From Clostridiales bacterium (GTDB lineage Bacteria; Bacillota; Clostridia; Christensenellales; CAG-138), in contig SFNQ01000019.1 in assembly GCA_004554165.1 (NCBI GenBank), positions 1-43,696 on the forward strand: 43,696 bases of DNA. Reading direction: 5' to 3'. Under the pieces are notes generated by a model. The model did no database searches and was not told the DNA's origin. It worked only from the letters and a program-made list of their open reading frames with translations. Both the position numbers and the translations under genes were made by a program. Of the stretch, positions 1 to 7,920 are shown piece after piece (the stretch's first letter is position 1; each line of letters starts with the position of its first letter).

Positions 1-303
1 GTCACTCCTTTGGCTATTGGTTCCCGGCAGTCCCAATATTACCATTTCTGTGCAGGCTTTGCTCCTTTTTTCTGTTACCTATGTATTGTATCTCAACATG
101 GATACAAGAAAGACGCAGGGCAGTCCCGCGTTCCGCAGCCGGAACGCCCCGGCGCGCCCCGAGCAGACGCAGCCTGCGGCAAAATCGCCGGCGCGCCGGG
201 ACTGCGCGGCCGCAGGCCGCGCGCGGGGCTGCCCCGTAGCGGCGTGTTTTTTTCGAGAAGCGCACCGCCGCGCCATATTGTTGTGCGAAACCGCCGGAAT
301 CTG
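1..303. other. GC-rich stretch without a supported gene
   Basis: No convincing gene was seen on either strand upstream of darA. Open frames here have alanine/arginine/proline-rich products typical of unselected GC-rich DNA, and none has a good ribosome binding site. The only element I can support is the candidate darA promoter at its right end. Confidence 0.5.
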
Positions 304-312
304 TGATATACT
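304..312 (+). promoter_or_regulatory. Candidate extended -10 promoter for darA
   Basis: TG-A-TATACT forms an extended -10 element (TG at 304-305, TATACT at 307-312), about 55 bases before the darA start. The best -35 match, TTGTGC at 281-286, sits 20 bases away, which is too far, so recognition would rest on the extended -10. Inference from motif match only. Confidence 0.4.
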
Positions 313-365
313 GATAGCAGCCCCAACCGGCGGCGACAAAAGCTTTGCTTTGAGGAGGTTTCAGC

Positions 366-692
366 ATGAAACTACTGTTTGCGGTTGTGCAAAACGACGA
401 TGTAAAGTCCCTCACCCGCGCGCTGGTCGACCACGACATCAGCGTTACCCGCATTTCCTCCACCGGCGGCTTTCTGCGCGGCGGCAACACCACCCTGATG
501 ATCGGCATTGAGGAAGAACGGCTGGAATTTGCGCTCTCCATCATCCGGGAAAAATCCAGCCGCAGACATTCTGTTACGGTTCCCACCGCAGGCATTCCCC
601 ACACGGCGGACAGCGCTGCCATGCCGCTGACGGTCGTTGTCGGCGGTGCGACGGTGTTCGTTCTGGACGTTGCCGATTTTAAAAAATTCTAA
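366..692 (+). CDS. darA: Cyclic-di-AMP receptor DarA/PstA (PII-like)
   Basis: This 108-residue protein is a full-length member of the PII-like DarA/PstA (YaaQ) family, whose cytoplasmic trimers bind the second messenger cyclic di-AMP at subunit interfaces. The start MKLLFAVVQNDD and the glycine-rich segment at residues 32-49 (STGGFLRGGNTTLMIGIE) are the family signature. A strong ribosome binding site (GAGGAGG) lies just before the ATG. Family knowledge: DarA has no enzymatic activity and its downstream partners are poorly known. The window also carries pgpH (29.3-31.5 kb), which encodes a cyclic-di-AMP hydrolase, so both a reader and an eraser of the signal are present. The MATE transporter gene follows after 15 bases and may be co-transcribed. 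Confidence 0.93.
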   Translation: MKLLFAVVQNDDVKSLTRALVDHDISVTRISSTGGFLRGGNTTLMIGIEEERLEFALSIIREKSSRRHSVTVPTAGIPHTADSAAMPLTVVVGGATVFVLDVADFKKF

Positions 693-707
693 TTATTACA
701 AGCAGTC

Positions 708-2066
708 ATGCAAAACAATGCGCTTACCGGTGAGCGGCTGTTTACCTCGCGGGATTTGACGCGCCTGATCATCCCGCTCATCATCGAGCAGTTTCTCGCC
801 GTGACGGTCGGCATGGCCGACACCTTCATGATCGCCTCCGTTGGCGAGGCAGCCGTTTCCGGCGTCTCGCTGGTGGATGTCATCAACAATCTGATCATTC
901 AGATTCTGGCCGCGCTCTCCACCGGCGGCGCAGTCATTGTCTCGCAGTTTCTCGGCAGGCGCGAGAGCAGAAACGCGTGCATGGCCGCAAAGCAGCTTCT
1001 CTACAGCACGACCGTTCTGGCGCTGCTGCTGGCTGTTGCAGCGCTGGCTGCCCGCCGCCCGATATTGCGGCTGCTCTTTGGCGAAATCGATGCGGATGTT
1101 ATGGAAAACGCCGTCACCTATCTGACCTTCACGGCGATCTCCTTCCCCTTTCTGGCCATCTACAATTCCTGCGCCGCGCTGTTCCGCTCCATGGGCAACA
1201 GCAAGGTTTCCATGCTCTCCTCCCTGCTGATGAACGTGGTCAATATCGGCGGGAACGCCCTGTTCATCTATGGGTTCCGCTGGGGCGTCGCAGGCGCCGG
1301 CGCAGCAACGCTCGCCTCCCGCGCGCTTGCAGCCATCATCATTCTGCGGTTGGTGGGCGACCACCGCAACGCCGTCTTTGTGGAACACCTGCAACGGATC
1401 CGCTTTGAATGGCCCATGATCAAAAACATTCTGCGCGTGGGCATACCCAACGGCATTGAAAACGGTCTGTTCAACATCGGCAAGCTCATCGTGCAGGGCT
1501 TTATTACGGGGCTTGGCACCGCGGCCATCGCGGCAAACGCCATCGCTGGCAGCATTTCCGGCGTCCTTCTCGTTCCCGGAAACGCGGTCGCTCTGGCGCT
1601 GATCACGGTGGTGGGGCAGTGCGTGGGCGCGGGCGCTTACGATCAGGCGCGCTTCTACATCAAGCGGCTGATGCTGCTGGTCTACGCCTGCGTCGCCTTC
1701 ATGTCCGCTGCGCTCATGCTCCTTCTCGAGCCGCTGACCGGGCTCTTTCCCCTGTCCGATGCGGCGCGCGGCCTGGTGCTGGAGCTGTTGCCCACCTTTG
1801 CGCTCGTCATGGCCGCCATCTGGCCCATGGCCTTCCCCTTCCCCAACGTGCTGCGCGCCGCGGGCGATGTGCGCTATACCATGGTGGTCTCCATGATCTC
1901 CATGTGGTCGCTGCGCGTCGGCATGTGTTATGTGTTTGTTGATCTAATGCATCTGGGCGTGTCTGGCGTCTGGTATGCAATGTACTGCGACTGGCTCGGC
2001 CGCAGCGCATGTTTCTTCCTCCGGTATCTCAGCGGAAAATGGAAGAACAAACGCGTCATCGCCTGA
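708..2066 (+). CDS. MATE family multidrug/Na+ antiporter-type efflux protein
   Basis: A 452-residue, very hydrophobic protein with about twelve predicted membrane segments in two similar halves, as in the NorM/DinF/MatE family. The start (LTRLIIPLIIEQFLAVTVGM) and the following MADTFMIASVGEAAVSGVSL stretch are characteristic of the first half. The family exports cationic drugs or metabolites from the cytoplasm in exchange for Na+ or H+; the substrate cannot be told from sequence. The gene starts 15 bases after darA with no clear Shine-Dalgarno sequence, suggesting translational coupling to darA. It is followed after 28 bases by a ROK sugar kinase, so the three genes may form one transcript. 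Confidence 0.9.
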   Translation: MQNNALTGERLFTSRDLTRLIIPLIIEQFLAVTVGMADTFMIASVGEAAVSGVSLVDVINNLIIQILAALSTGGAVIVSQFLGRRESRNACMAAKQLLYSTTVLALLLAVAALAARRPILRLLFGEIDADVMENAVTYLTFTAISFPFLAIYNSCAALFRSMGNSKVSMLSSLLMNVVNIGGNALFIYGFRWGVAGAGAATLASRALAAIIILRLVGDHRNAVFVEHLQRIRFEWPMIKNILRVGIPNGIENGLFNIGKLIVQGFITGLGTAAIAANAIAGSISGVLLVPGNAVALALITVVGQCVGAGAYDQARFYIKRLMLLVYACVAFMSAALMLLLEPLTGLFPLSDAARGLVLELLPTFALVMAAIWPMAFPFPNVLRAAGDVRYTMVVSMISMWSLRVGMCYVFVDLMHLGVSGVWYAMYCDWLGRSACFFLRYLSGKWKNKRVIA

Positions 2067-2094
2067 GCGCATTATCCTTCCTGGAGAATTCGAT

Positions 2095-3054
2095 ATGGAA
2101 TACCGTTTGGGCATCGATCTTGGCGGCACCACCTTCAAGATCGGCCTTGTAGACAGCAGCTTCCAAATGATTCGCCGCGCAAGCGCGCCAACCGATCCGC
2201 TGGCGCGGAGCTTTGACGCGGTGGCTGCCGACATGGCAGACCTGGCAAAGCGCGTTATTGCGGATGCCGGTCTCGACGTTCACGCGCTTTCTGCGGCCGG
2301 CATCGGCACACCGGGCTGCATCAACCCCCAAACCGGCGAAGTGCTGCATGCGGGCAACCTGAACTGGCGGCGAGCGCCGCTTGCCCGCGCTCTGTCCCAG
2401 CGGCTCGGCCTGCCGGTACGCATTGCAAACGACGCCAACTGCGCCATCATCGGAGAAACGCTGGCGGGCGCGGCAAAGGGCAAAAAAAACGCGCTCATAC
2501 TCACGCTGGGCACAGGCGTCGGCGGCGGAATCATCCTGAACGGCAAGCTGTTCACCGGCGGCAATGCCATGGGGGCGGAGTTTGGCCATACGCCCTTTGT
2601 GTTCGACGGCCTGCGCTGTTCCTGCGGCCTGCGCGGTTGCCTGGAGGTCTATGCTTCCGCGACAGCGCTCATCCGCATGACGCGGGAAGCGATGGCCCGA
2701 TGTCCGGATTCCACCCTGCACACATATGCGGCCCGCGAGGGCGGCGCCGTCACCGGGCGCACCGCTTTTGATTGCGCCAGGGCAGGCGACCCCGCTGCGG
2801 CCGGCGTGGTGGACGCCTATACCACATATGTCGCCGCGGGCCTCGGCGGCTTTATCAGCATGTTCCGGCCGGACATTGTGCTGCTGGGCGGCGGGGTCAG
2901 CCAGGCGGGCGCAGCGCTGATCGAGCCCGTCAATCGGAAGCTGCCGGATTATGCTTTTGCGCACAAGCTGGTTCCGCTGCCGCCCGTGGTGGCGGCAATG
3001 CTCGGCAACGATGCGGGCATCATCGGCGCGGCCTTTCTCGATACAATGGAATGA
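2095..3054 (+). CDS. ROK family sugar kinase (glucokinase-like)
   Basis: A 319-residue ROK kinase, predicted to phosphorylate glucose or a related hexose with ATP in the cytoplasm. Visible features are the N-terminal phosphate-binding loop DLGGTTFKIGLV (residues 8-19), the catalytic-region motif IANDANCAIIGE (about 109-120), the second ATP loop LTLGTGVGGG (about 137-146), and the ROK signature CSCGLRGCLE (from about 175) whose cysteines, with the His of EFGHTPF, bind structural zinc. The ATG at 2095 is chosen because GGAGAATT precedes it and the protein then begins exactly at the family start; an open frame extends upstream to 1975, into the MATE gene. Exact sugar specificity is unknown; a repressor role is unlikely because there is no DNA-binding N-terminus. 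Confidence 0.9.
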   Translation: MEYRLGIDLGGTTFKIGLVDSSFQMIRRASAPTDPLARSFDAVAADMADLAKRVIADAGLDVHALSAAGIGTPGCINPQTGEVLHAGNLNWRRAPLARALSQRLGLPVRIANDANCAIIGETLAGAAKGKKNALILTLGTGVGGGIILNGKLFTGGNAMGAEFGHTPFVFDGLRCSCGLRGCLEVYASATALIRMTREAMARCPDSTLHTYAAREGGAVTGRTAFDCARAGDPAAAGVVDAYTTYVAAGLGGFISMFRPDIVLLGGGVSQAGAALIEPVNRKLPDYAFAHKLVPLPPVVAAMLGNDAGIIGAAFLDTME

Positions 3055-4620
3055 TAGGACAAGCCGTCCGCGCAGGCCCGGCGCCCCTGCAACGGCCTTC
3101 CAGCATTGCCCTCCCGCTGCTGCGCGCCCTGTTTGAAAGACTCGGGACAGCTCCCTGCGTGCTGCATCCCCCCTCCGGGGCGCGGTGGCAGATGCGTTCG
3201 TATTCTACAAAGGCGCGTACCCCGGTTTTGCCGGCGCCTGAAAACTGCTGCCGCGCTGATTCGATTCCACCACAATTCCGAAGGAATTTCTCCGAACCGC
3301 CGGGGCATGTTTTTTCCGGAATATTTTTATTATAATTTTTTAATTTTTACAAATTTTAAATATCAGCTGCTGAAAATCTTTTTATTTATGTAATTAAAAA
3401 ATAAATTATTTGTATTCCCTGGCAGACGAGCTCCTTCTTCCCGCCTCACACAAACACAATTGCCCAAAACCAAAATCCTGTGTCCTTTTGAAAATAATTT
3501 TTGATTATAATCACACCCCCCCATCGATCAAATATTGGAGCTTCCGGATTTTCTGCTTCCGTCTCCCGTTATACCGATCAATAAATGCATCTTCCCAATA
3601 CGCAAAACAGGAAAATATCGCAAAAATATTGAGCGAAAAAGCGGAGTGCCGCCCTTTATGGAAAGGTTTGGAAAATCTCCTTTGAAGAACACAAGCTTGA
3701 GACGGTTCCTGCAACGGCGCAGTCAGGAAAGCGAAGCCATTTCCTGAGGGAAGCAATTTCCCCAACAGGGAAGCGGCAAAAGCAGCGATGGAACGCTGGA
3801 ATCGAACCATGGATGCGCCTGAATTCAAGCGCCGGTATTATGAGCAGCGGCAGAGGCAAAGCGCATACAACGATTTGCATGGCATACAAAACAACACATG
3901 AGGCAGCGGAATAAAAATAGCGGAACGAAAAAAATCCCCTTCTCTGTTTAATCGAAATTTTATTTTTATTTTAGTTTAAAATATTTTTTAAGGAGAAGGA
4001 CGTGCAAATTTAAATAATTTCATTTTGACGGCGCATATTCAAAATGGCGGACGGCATCAGGACGGAACTCCGATCTGTTCCGCTTTTTATGCCACCGTTC
4101 AGACTTTTGGGCCGGCGGCGGTTCTCCTCCTCAGTGCAGCGCGGCTGGACGCAGGGCTGCGTCCCTGCAACGCGGCCGCCGGGGACGGGACGCCTCCGTT
4201 TTCCCTCCCGACCTGACAATGCGGCTGGCGGTTCCGTGGGATCGGGCTCCCTCCGAGCGTCATATCAACCGTTCGATTGATCGAAAATTGAGCATGGTAT
4301 TATTTTCTTTTTTTATTTCTGTTTTTTCCGTTTTCATTTTTTTATTTTATTCTATGTCATCAAAAAAATAATCCGCCGATGCGGAGATGATCTGACTCAA
4401 ATTACGACAGATTGTGGTTGTCCGGCCCTGCAATCTGCGGAAACCGCCGGCGCCGCTATGGTCCCTGTTGCAAGCAGGTCGAAATTCCGTCCCGCTGGCC
4501 GCGCACTATGGCGGCGCGGAACGCATGGCCCGTGCTGCCGCGCTCCCGCGCAGGCCTCCGCTCTTCTTTTCCGCCCGGGCGTCTCCTTCTCGCGGTTTCC
4601 TGCGCCGCTTCGATTATATT
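3055..4620. other. 1.57-kb gene-free region with AT-rich islands
   Basis: I see no convincing gene. Two strongly AT-rich islands (about 3300-3420 and 3940-4020) and a third at 4285-4370 alternate with GC-rich DNA, unlike the coding neighbours. Open frames here are short and have no recognisable protein character. At 3991-4014 a strong Shine-Dalgarno (AAGGAG) is followed by GTG CAA ATT TAA, a three-codon frame that looks like a stranded gene start. This may be eroded or acquired DNA. Confidence 0.5.
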
Positions 4621-5262
4621 CTATTTTCCCTGACCGTAATGGTTTTCCGCAAAGTCCTTCAGGCTGGCCACCAGCGCCGCCGAAATGGGCGCAGGCCGGC
4701 CGATGCAGCGCGCCATATAGTAGATCTTCGCCGTCATTTCCAGCACGGTACACACGCGGAACGCGGCATCCATGTCCCTGCCCACGCAAACGGCGCCATG
4801 GTTTGCAAGCAGACAGGCCGCGCCGCCGCCCAGCGCGGACACCACGTTCTTCGCCAACTCCGGCGTTCCGGGCAGGGCATACGCCGCTACCTTTACTGCG
4901 CCGCCCAATATCTGCGCAGCCTCGTCTATCACCGGCGGGATTTCCTCATGAAGCAGCGCAAATACCTGCGAATACACGGGATGCGTATGCACGACGGCGT
5001 TAACCTCCGGCCTGTTCCCCATAATGCCAAGATGCATCCCGTATTCAATCGTGGGCTTTCGATCCCCCTTCATCCTCTCCCCATCAGGGCCCATTACCAC
5101 GATATCCCGCTCCGTAATACGCTCATAAGGCATTCCGGACGGGGTAAGATAGACAAGCCCGGTTTCCGGGTCCCTTACGCTGATGTTTCCCCAGGTTTCA
5201 ACGGTCAGTCCGGATCTGAGCATCCGCTTTCCGCTTTCCATGAGGTGCTTCTTATAATTCAT
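4621..5262 (-). CDS. Class II aldolase/adducin family protein (fuculose-1-phosphate aldolase-like)
   Basis: A 213-residue zinc-dependent class II aldolase of the AraD/FucA/adducin family. Members cleave sugar phosphates such as L-fuculose-1-phosphate to dihydroxyacetone phosphate plus an aldehyde, or epimerise L-ribulose-5-phosphate. The catalytic acid Glu73 and the metal ligands His92 and His94 (in VVHTHPVYSQV) and His155 (in LLANHGAVCVG) are present, as is the substrate-phosphate segment GNISVRD near residue 25. The length matches FucA. A modest ribosome binding site (AGGCAGG) precedes the ATG. The gene stands alone on the minus strand with no sugar-catabolic neighbours, so the substrate is undetermined. 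Confidence 0.88.
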   Translation of the reverse strand: MNYKKHLMESGKRMLRSGLTVETWGNISVRDPETGLVYLTPSGMPYERITERDIVVMGPDGERMKGDRKPTIEYGMHLGIMGNRPEVNAVVHTHPVYSQVFALLHEEIPPVIDEAAQILGGAVKVAAYALPGTPELAKNVVSALGGGAACLLANHGAVCVGRDMDAAFRVCTVLEMTAKIYYMARCIGRPAPISAALVASLKDFAENHYGQGK

Positions 5263-5374
5263 GTCCTGCCTCCGTGTTTTATGACGCCTTCCGTCCCGCC
5301 GTTCAAGCCGGCAAGAGGCTGTCGTCTGTCCTGCATGGGAACGGCCACATGCCCGCTATCGTCGCATTTGTTAT

Positions 5375-5383
5375 ATTGTATCA
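5375..5383 (-). promoter_or_regulatory. Candidate extended -10 promoter for the class II aldolase
   Basis: On the minus strand TG-A-TACAAT forms an extended -10 element about 110 bases upstream of the aldolase start. The region 17 bases further upstream (TTTCTT) is a weak -35. Motif-based inference only. Confidence 0.35.
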
Positions 5384-5487
5384 CAGAGGCTTCCCGGAAG
5401 AAAGCACCCCCCTTTCAGGAATCTGCCCCCTGTGTTAAACCTGTGGAATCCGGATTGCAAAAAGGAACGGGGTGCAGCCCCGTTCCG

Positions 5488-5601
5488 CAGAGTGTCGAAA
5501 AAGTGGCTGAACGCCACTTTTTCGAGCTTTCACAGGTTTTGCCTCTCGCATTCGCTCCCGGGCGGCAAAACCCGCAACGTACGAAACCCTGTGGGTTTTC
5601 A
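5488..5601. repeat. Dispersed structured repeat, copy 1 (114 bp)
   Basis: This 114-base segment aligns without gaps to 42081-42194, in the same orientation, with about ten mismatches. It contains a perfect 13-bp stem with a 5-base loop (5495-5507 with 5513-5525, loop TGAAC), a second stem built from GTTTTGCC/GGCAAAAC around an 18-base loop, and a third small stem AAACCC/GGGTTT. In the second copy the third stem is changed on both sides (AAAACC/GGTTTT) but still pairs. It lies in the 3' region of gap. It resembles a REP-like or MITE-like family; no transposase-type terminal repeats were identified. Confidence 0.85.
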
Positions 5602-5689
5602 TCCGTTCTGACGCACATGTCGTCAGAGCCGGATGGAACATAAGGGGCTGCGGCCCCTTATCAACCCCGGGGTTTTTCGACAAACTCAA

Positions 5690-5712
5690 GGAACGGGGTG
5701 AAGCCCCGTTCC
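5690..5712 (-). terminator. Hairpin at the 3' end of gap
   Basis: A 9-bp GC-rich stem with a 5-base loop begins about 30 bases beyond the gap stop codon on the minus strand. The following TTGAGTTTG is only a weak U-tract, so it may act as a transcript-end stabiliser as much as an intrinsic terminator. Confidence 0.5.
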
Positions 5713-5742
5713 TCTCTGATTGCGATTCGCTTTCGCGTCTGC

Positions 5743-6753
5743 TTATTTGTGATCGACCTTCGCCATATGCTCGATGAGCATGAGGACCTTGTTGGAATAA
5801 CCCCACTCATTGTCATACCAGGCGACCACCTTGACGAAGGTATCCGTCAGCGCGATGCCGGCCTTGGCATCGAAGATGGAGGTGTGCGGATCGCCGATGA
5901 AGTCGGACGAAACGACCATATCCTCGGTGTAGGCCAGAATCCCCTTAAGCTCGCCTTCGGCGGCCTTCTTCATTGCGGCGCAGATCTCGTCGTACTTGGC
6001 GGGCTTTGCCAGATTGACGGTCAGGTCAACGACGGAGACGTCCAGCGTCGGAACGCGCATGGACATGCCGGTCAGCTTGCCATTCAGCGAGGGGATGACC
6101 TTGCCCACAGCCTTGGCCGCGCCGGTGGAGGAGGGGATGATGTTGTACGAAGCGCCGCGGCCGCCGCGCCAGTCCTTCATGGAAACGCCGTCCACGGTCT
6201 TCTGCGTGGCGGTGATGGAGTGTACGGTGGTCATGAGACCCTCGGTGATGCCGAAGGTATCGTGCAGCACCTTGGCCACAGGCGCGAGGCAGTTGGTCGT
6301 GCAGGATGCGTTGGACACGAACTGCATGTCCGAGGTGTAGGTCTCATGGTTGACGCCCATAACGAACATGGGGGTATCGTCCTTGGAGGGGGCGGACATA
6401 ACAACGTGCTTTGCGCCGGCGGCGATATGGCCCTGCGCCTTTTCCTTGGTCAGGAACAGGCCGGTGGACTCGACCACGTACTCTGCGCCAACCTCGTTCC
6501 ACTTCAGGTTCGCGGGATCCTTTTCCGCGGTGACGCGGATGGACTTGCCGTTGACGATGAGGGAATTGTCGGTATAGTCCACGGTGCCGTTGAAACGGCC
6601 GTGAATGGTGTCATACTTGAGCATGTACGCCATGTAGTCCGGCGTGATCAGGTCGTTGATGCCAACGATTTCGATGTTGGGATTGCCAACCGCAGCGCGG
6701 AAGACGAGACGGCCAATGCGGCCAAAGCCATTGATACCAACCTTGATTGCCAT
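5743..6753 (-). CDS. gap: Glyceraldehyde-3-phosphate dehydrogenase, type I (NAD-dependent)
   Basis: A 336-residue, full-length glycolytic GAPDH, which oxidises glyceraldehyde-3-phosphate to 1,3-bisphosphoglycerate in the cytoplasm. The Rossmann start (VGINGFGRIGRL, residues 5-16), Asp34 in GINDL that favours NAD over NADP, and the active-site motif SNASCTTN with catalytic Cys151 are all visible. A strong AAGGAGG site precedes the ATG. A good SigmaA promoter lies about 60-90 bases upstream, and a hairpin array follows the stop. The neighbouring fba gene supplies its substrate. Conservation throughout leaves little doubt about function; whether it runs mainly in glycolysis or gluconeogenesis is inferred from the NAD-type pocket. 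Confidence 0.97.
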   Translation of the reverse strand: MAIKVGINGFGRIGRLVFRAAVGNPNIEIVGINDLITPDYMAYMLKYDTIHGRFNGTVDYTDNSLIVNGKSIRVTAEKDPANLKWNEVGAEYVVESTGLFLTKEKAQGHIAAGAKHVVMSAPSKDDTPMFVMGVNHETYTSDMQFVSNASCTTNCLAPVAKVLHDTFGITEGLMTTVHSITATQKTVDGVSMKDWRGGRGASYNIIPSSTGAAKAVGKVIPSLNGKLTGMSMRVPTLDVSVVDLTVNLAKPAKYDEICAAMKKAAEGELKGILAYTEDMVVSSDFIGDPHTSIFDAKAGIALTDTFVKVVAWYDNEWGYSNKVLMLIEHMAKVDHK

Positions 6754-6811
6754 AAGAATTTATAGCCTCCTTTTCCATAATAAACTGAAAAAAACCTTAA
6801 AAACCGTAGAT

Positions 6812-6840
6812 ATCTTACCTCATCCCGCAGGCAAGTGCAA
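6812..6840 (-). promoter_or_regulatory. SigmaA-type promoter of gap
   Basis: TTGCAC and TAAGAT are separated by 17 bases on the minus strand, giving an inferred transcript start near 6805 and a leader of about 50 bases before the gap ATG. Confidence 0.55.
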
Positions 6841-6868
6841 CCTAAATCTTTATCATATAGATAAAAAT

Positions 6869-7798
6869 TTATTGGATATTGTGCTTTTCGGCGACGATGT
6901 ACAGCGGGCGGCCCTTGAGCTCGTCGTACATGCGGCCGAAATACATCCCCTGCAGGCCCATGCAGCAAAGGCTCAGGCCGTTGAGCAGTACAAGCCCGTC
7001 CAGCGCCCAGAGCCAGGGCGCCACGCCGCAGGTGCAGGCGCACACGATCAGCGCCACAAGCCCAAGACCGGCCAGCACGCAAACGCCAAGGCCCAGCACG
7101 CCCGGCAGCGTAAGCGGCTTGTCCGAAAAGCCGGTAATCCCGTCCATGGCAAGGCGCAGCATCTTCCTCAGGGTGTACTTGGTGCTGCCCGCAAAGCGCT
7201 CGTGCCGCTCATATTCGATGGGCTCCGTCCGGAATCCCATCCAGGCCGACATCCCCCGCAGAAAGCGGTTGTGCTCACGCATCTGGAGAAACACGTCCGC
7301 AACCCTGCGGTCGATCAGGCGGAAATCACCCGTGTCCAGCGGGATGGGATACGCGCTCATCCATGCCAGCAGGCGGTAGTATGCCGCGGCGGTCAGCTTT
7401 TTAAACAGCGTTTCGCCCTCGCGCTTGAGGCGCTTGCCGTAGATGATATCGCCGCCCTTCTCCCAGCGCCGCACCATCTCCGGGATGAGCTCCGGCGGGT
7501 CCTGCAAATCCACATCGATGATGATCAGCGCATCGCCCTTTGCCGCGTCCATACCGCAGGTCACCGCGGTCTGATGGCCAAAGTTTCGTGAAAAGGACAG
7601 CACCTTGACCCGGTCGTCCTCCTTTGCAAGCCGCCGGAGAATCTTCATGGAATCGTCGCGGCTGCCGTCGTTGACATAGATGATCTCAAAGGGGTAGCCG
7701 GTCTGCTCCATTGCGGCGCGCATGCGCCCATAGGACGTCTCCAGCACCTCCTCCTCATTGAATACGGGGATAATCAGGGACAAACTGCGTTCTGCCAT
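6869..7798 (-). CDS. Family 2 glycosyltransferase with C-terminal membrane anchor (GtrB/DPM-like)
   Basis: A 309-residue GT2 enzyme resembling polyprenyl-phosphate glucosyl/mannosyl transferases (GtrB, YkoT, DPM1-like). The GT-A domain runs from LSLIIPVFNEEE (residues 6-17) through YVNDGSRDDS (41-50) to the metal-binding DVD at 95-97 in IIIDVDLQDPPE. Two hydrophobic segments near residues 225-255 and 258-285 anchor it in the membrane, as in GtrB. It likely transfers a hexose from a nucleotide sugar to undecaprenyl phosphate. The ATG at 7798 is chosen because GAGGAGG stands eight bases upstream; the frame stays open to 7852 but without such a site. It is transcribed divergently from fba from an overlapping promoter. 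Confidence 0.9.
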   Translation of the reverse strand: MAERSLSLIIPVFNEEEVLETSYGRMRAAMEQTGYPFEIIYVNDGSRDDSMKILRRLAKEDDRVKVLSFSRNFGHQTAVTCGMDAAKGDALIIIDVDLQDPPELIPEMVRRWEKGGDIIYGKRLKREGETLFKKLTAAAYYRLLAWMSAYPIPLDTGDFRLIDRRVADVFLQMREHNRFLRGMSAWMGFRTEPIEYERHERFAGSTKYTLRKMLRLAMDGITGFSDKPLTLPGVLGLGVCVLAGLGLVALIVCACTCGVAPWLWALDGLVLLNGLSLCCMGLQGMYFGRMYDELKGRPLYIVAEKHNIQ

Positions 7799-7828
7799 AG
7801 TGCGCTTCCTCCTCATGATTCTTTTTGT

Positions 7829-7857
7829 ATTATAACCAATTTTCGTCTGCATTGCAA
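7829..7857 (-). promoter_or_regulatory. SigmaA-type promoter of the GT2 gene, sharing its -35 with fba
   Basis: On the minus strand TTGCAA (7857-7852) and TATAAT (7834-7829) are separated by exactly 17 bases. The same self-complementary TTGCAA is the -35 of the opposite fba promoter. The inferred start near 7822 leaves a leader of about 24 bases. Confidence 0.6.
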
Positions 7858-7880
7858 TTTTTTAGCGGGTGGGGTATAAT
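7852..7880 (+). promoter_or_regulatory. SigmaA-type promoter of fba
   Basis: TTGCAA (7852-7857) and a consensus TATAAT (7875-7880) are 17 bases apart. The inferred transcript start is near 7887, about 35 bases before the fba ATG. The -35 hexamer is shared with the divergent GT2 promoter. Confidence 0.7.
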
Positions 7881-7920
7881 AAGCGCGGTAAAATACATCC
7901 GAAAAAGGAGATTGAATACC

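Larger units (their letters stand above)
5464..5712. repeat. Hairpin-array module bracketed by two near-identical 23-base hairpins
   Basis: GGAACGGGG-TGNAG-CCCCGTTCC occurs at 5464-5486 and 5690-5712 in the same orientation, differing by one loop base. Between them lie the 114-base dispersed repeat, a stem TCTGACG/CGTCAGA closed further by ATCCG/CGGAT around 5602-5635, and a 9-bp stem ATAAGGGGC/GCCCCTTAT near 5638-5660. At least six consecutive stem-loops therefore fill about 250 bases with no coding potential. The outer hairpin proximal to gap can act as its terminator. Confidence 0.7.
5263..5742. other. Intergenic region between gap and the aldolase, filled with hairpins
   Basis: A 480-base gene-free stretch. 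Its right half (5464-5712) is a dense series of stem-loops, including the dispersed repeat described separately, bracketed by two nearly identical 23-base hairpins (5464-5486 and 5690-5712). Its left half holds a candidate aldolase promoter. A long open frame on the minus strand runs through the repeat, but it recurs in the second copy only because the repeat does, and it lacks protein character. Confidence 0.6.

Noticed and set aside
5435..5806. A minus-strand open frame whose central peptide recurs in the frame at 42067-42357.
   Set aside because: The shared peptide is exactly the translation of the dispersed 114-base repeat. No ribosome binding site, and the flanks do not match, so it is not a protein family.
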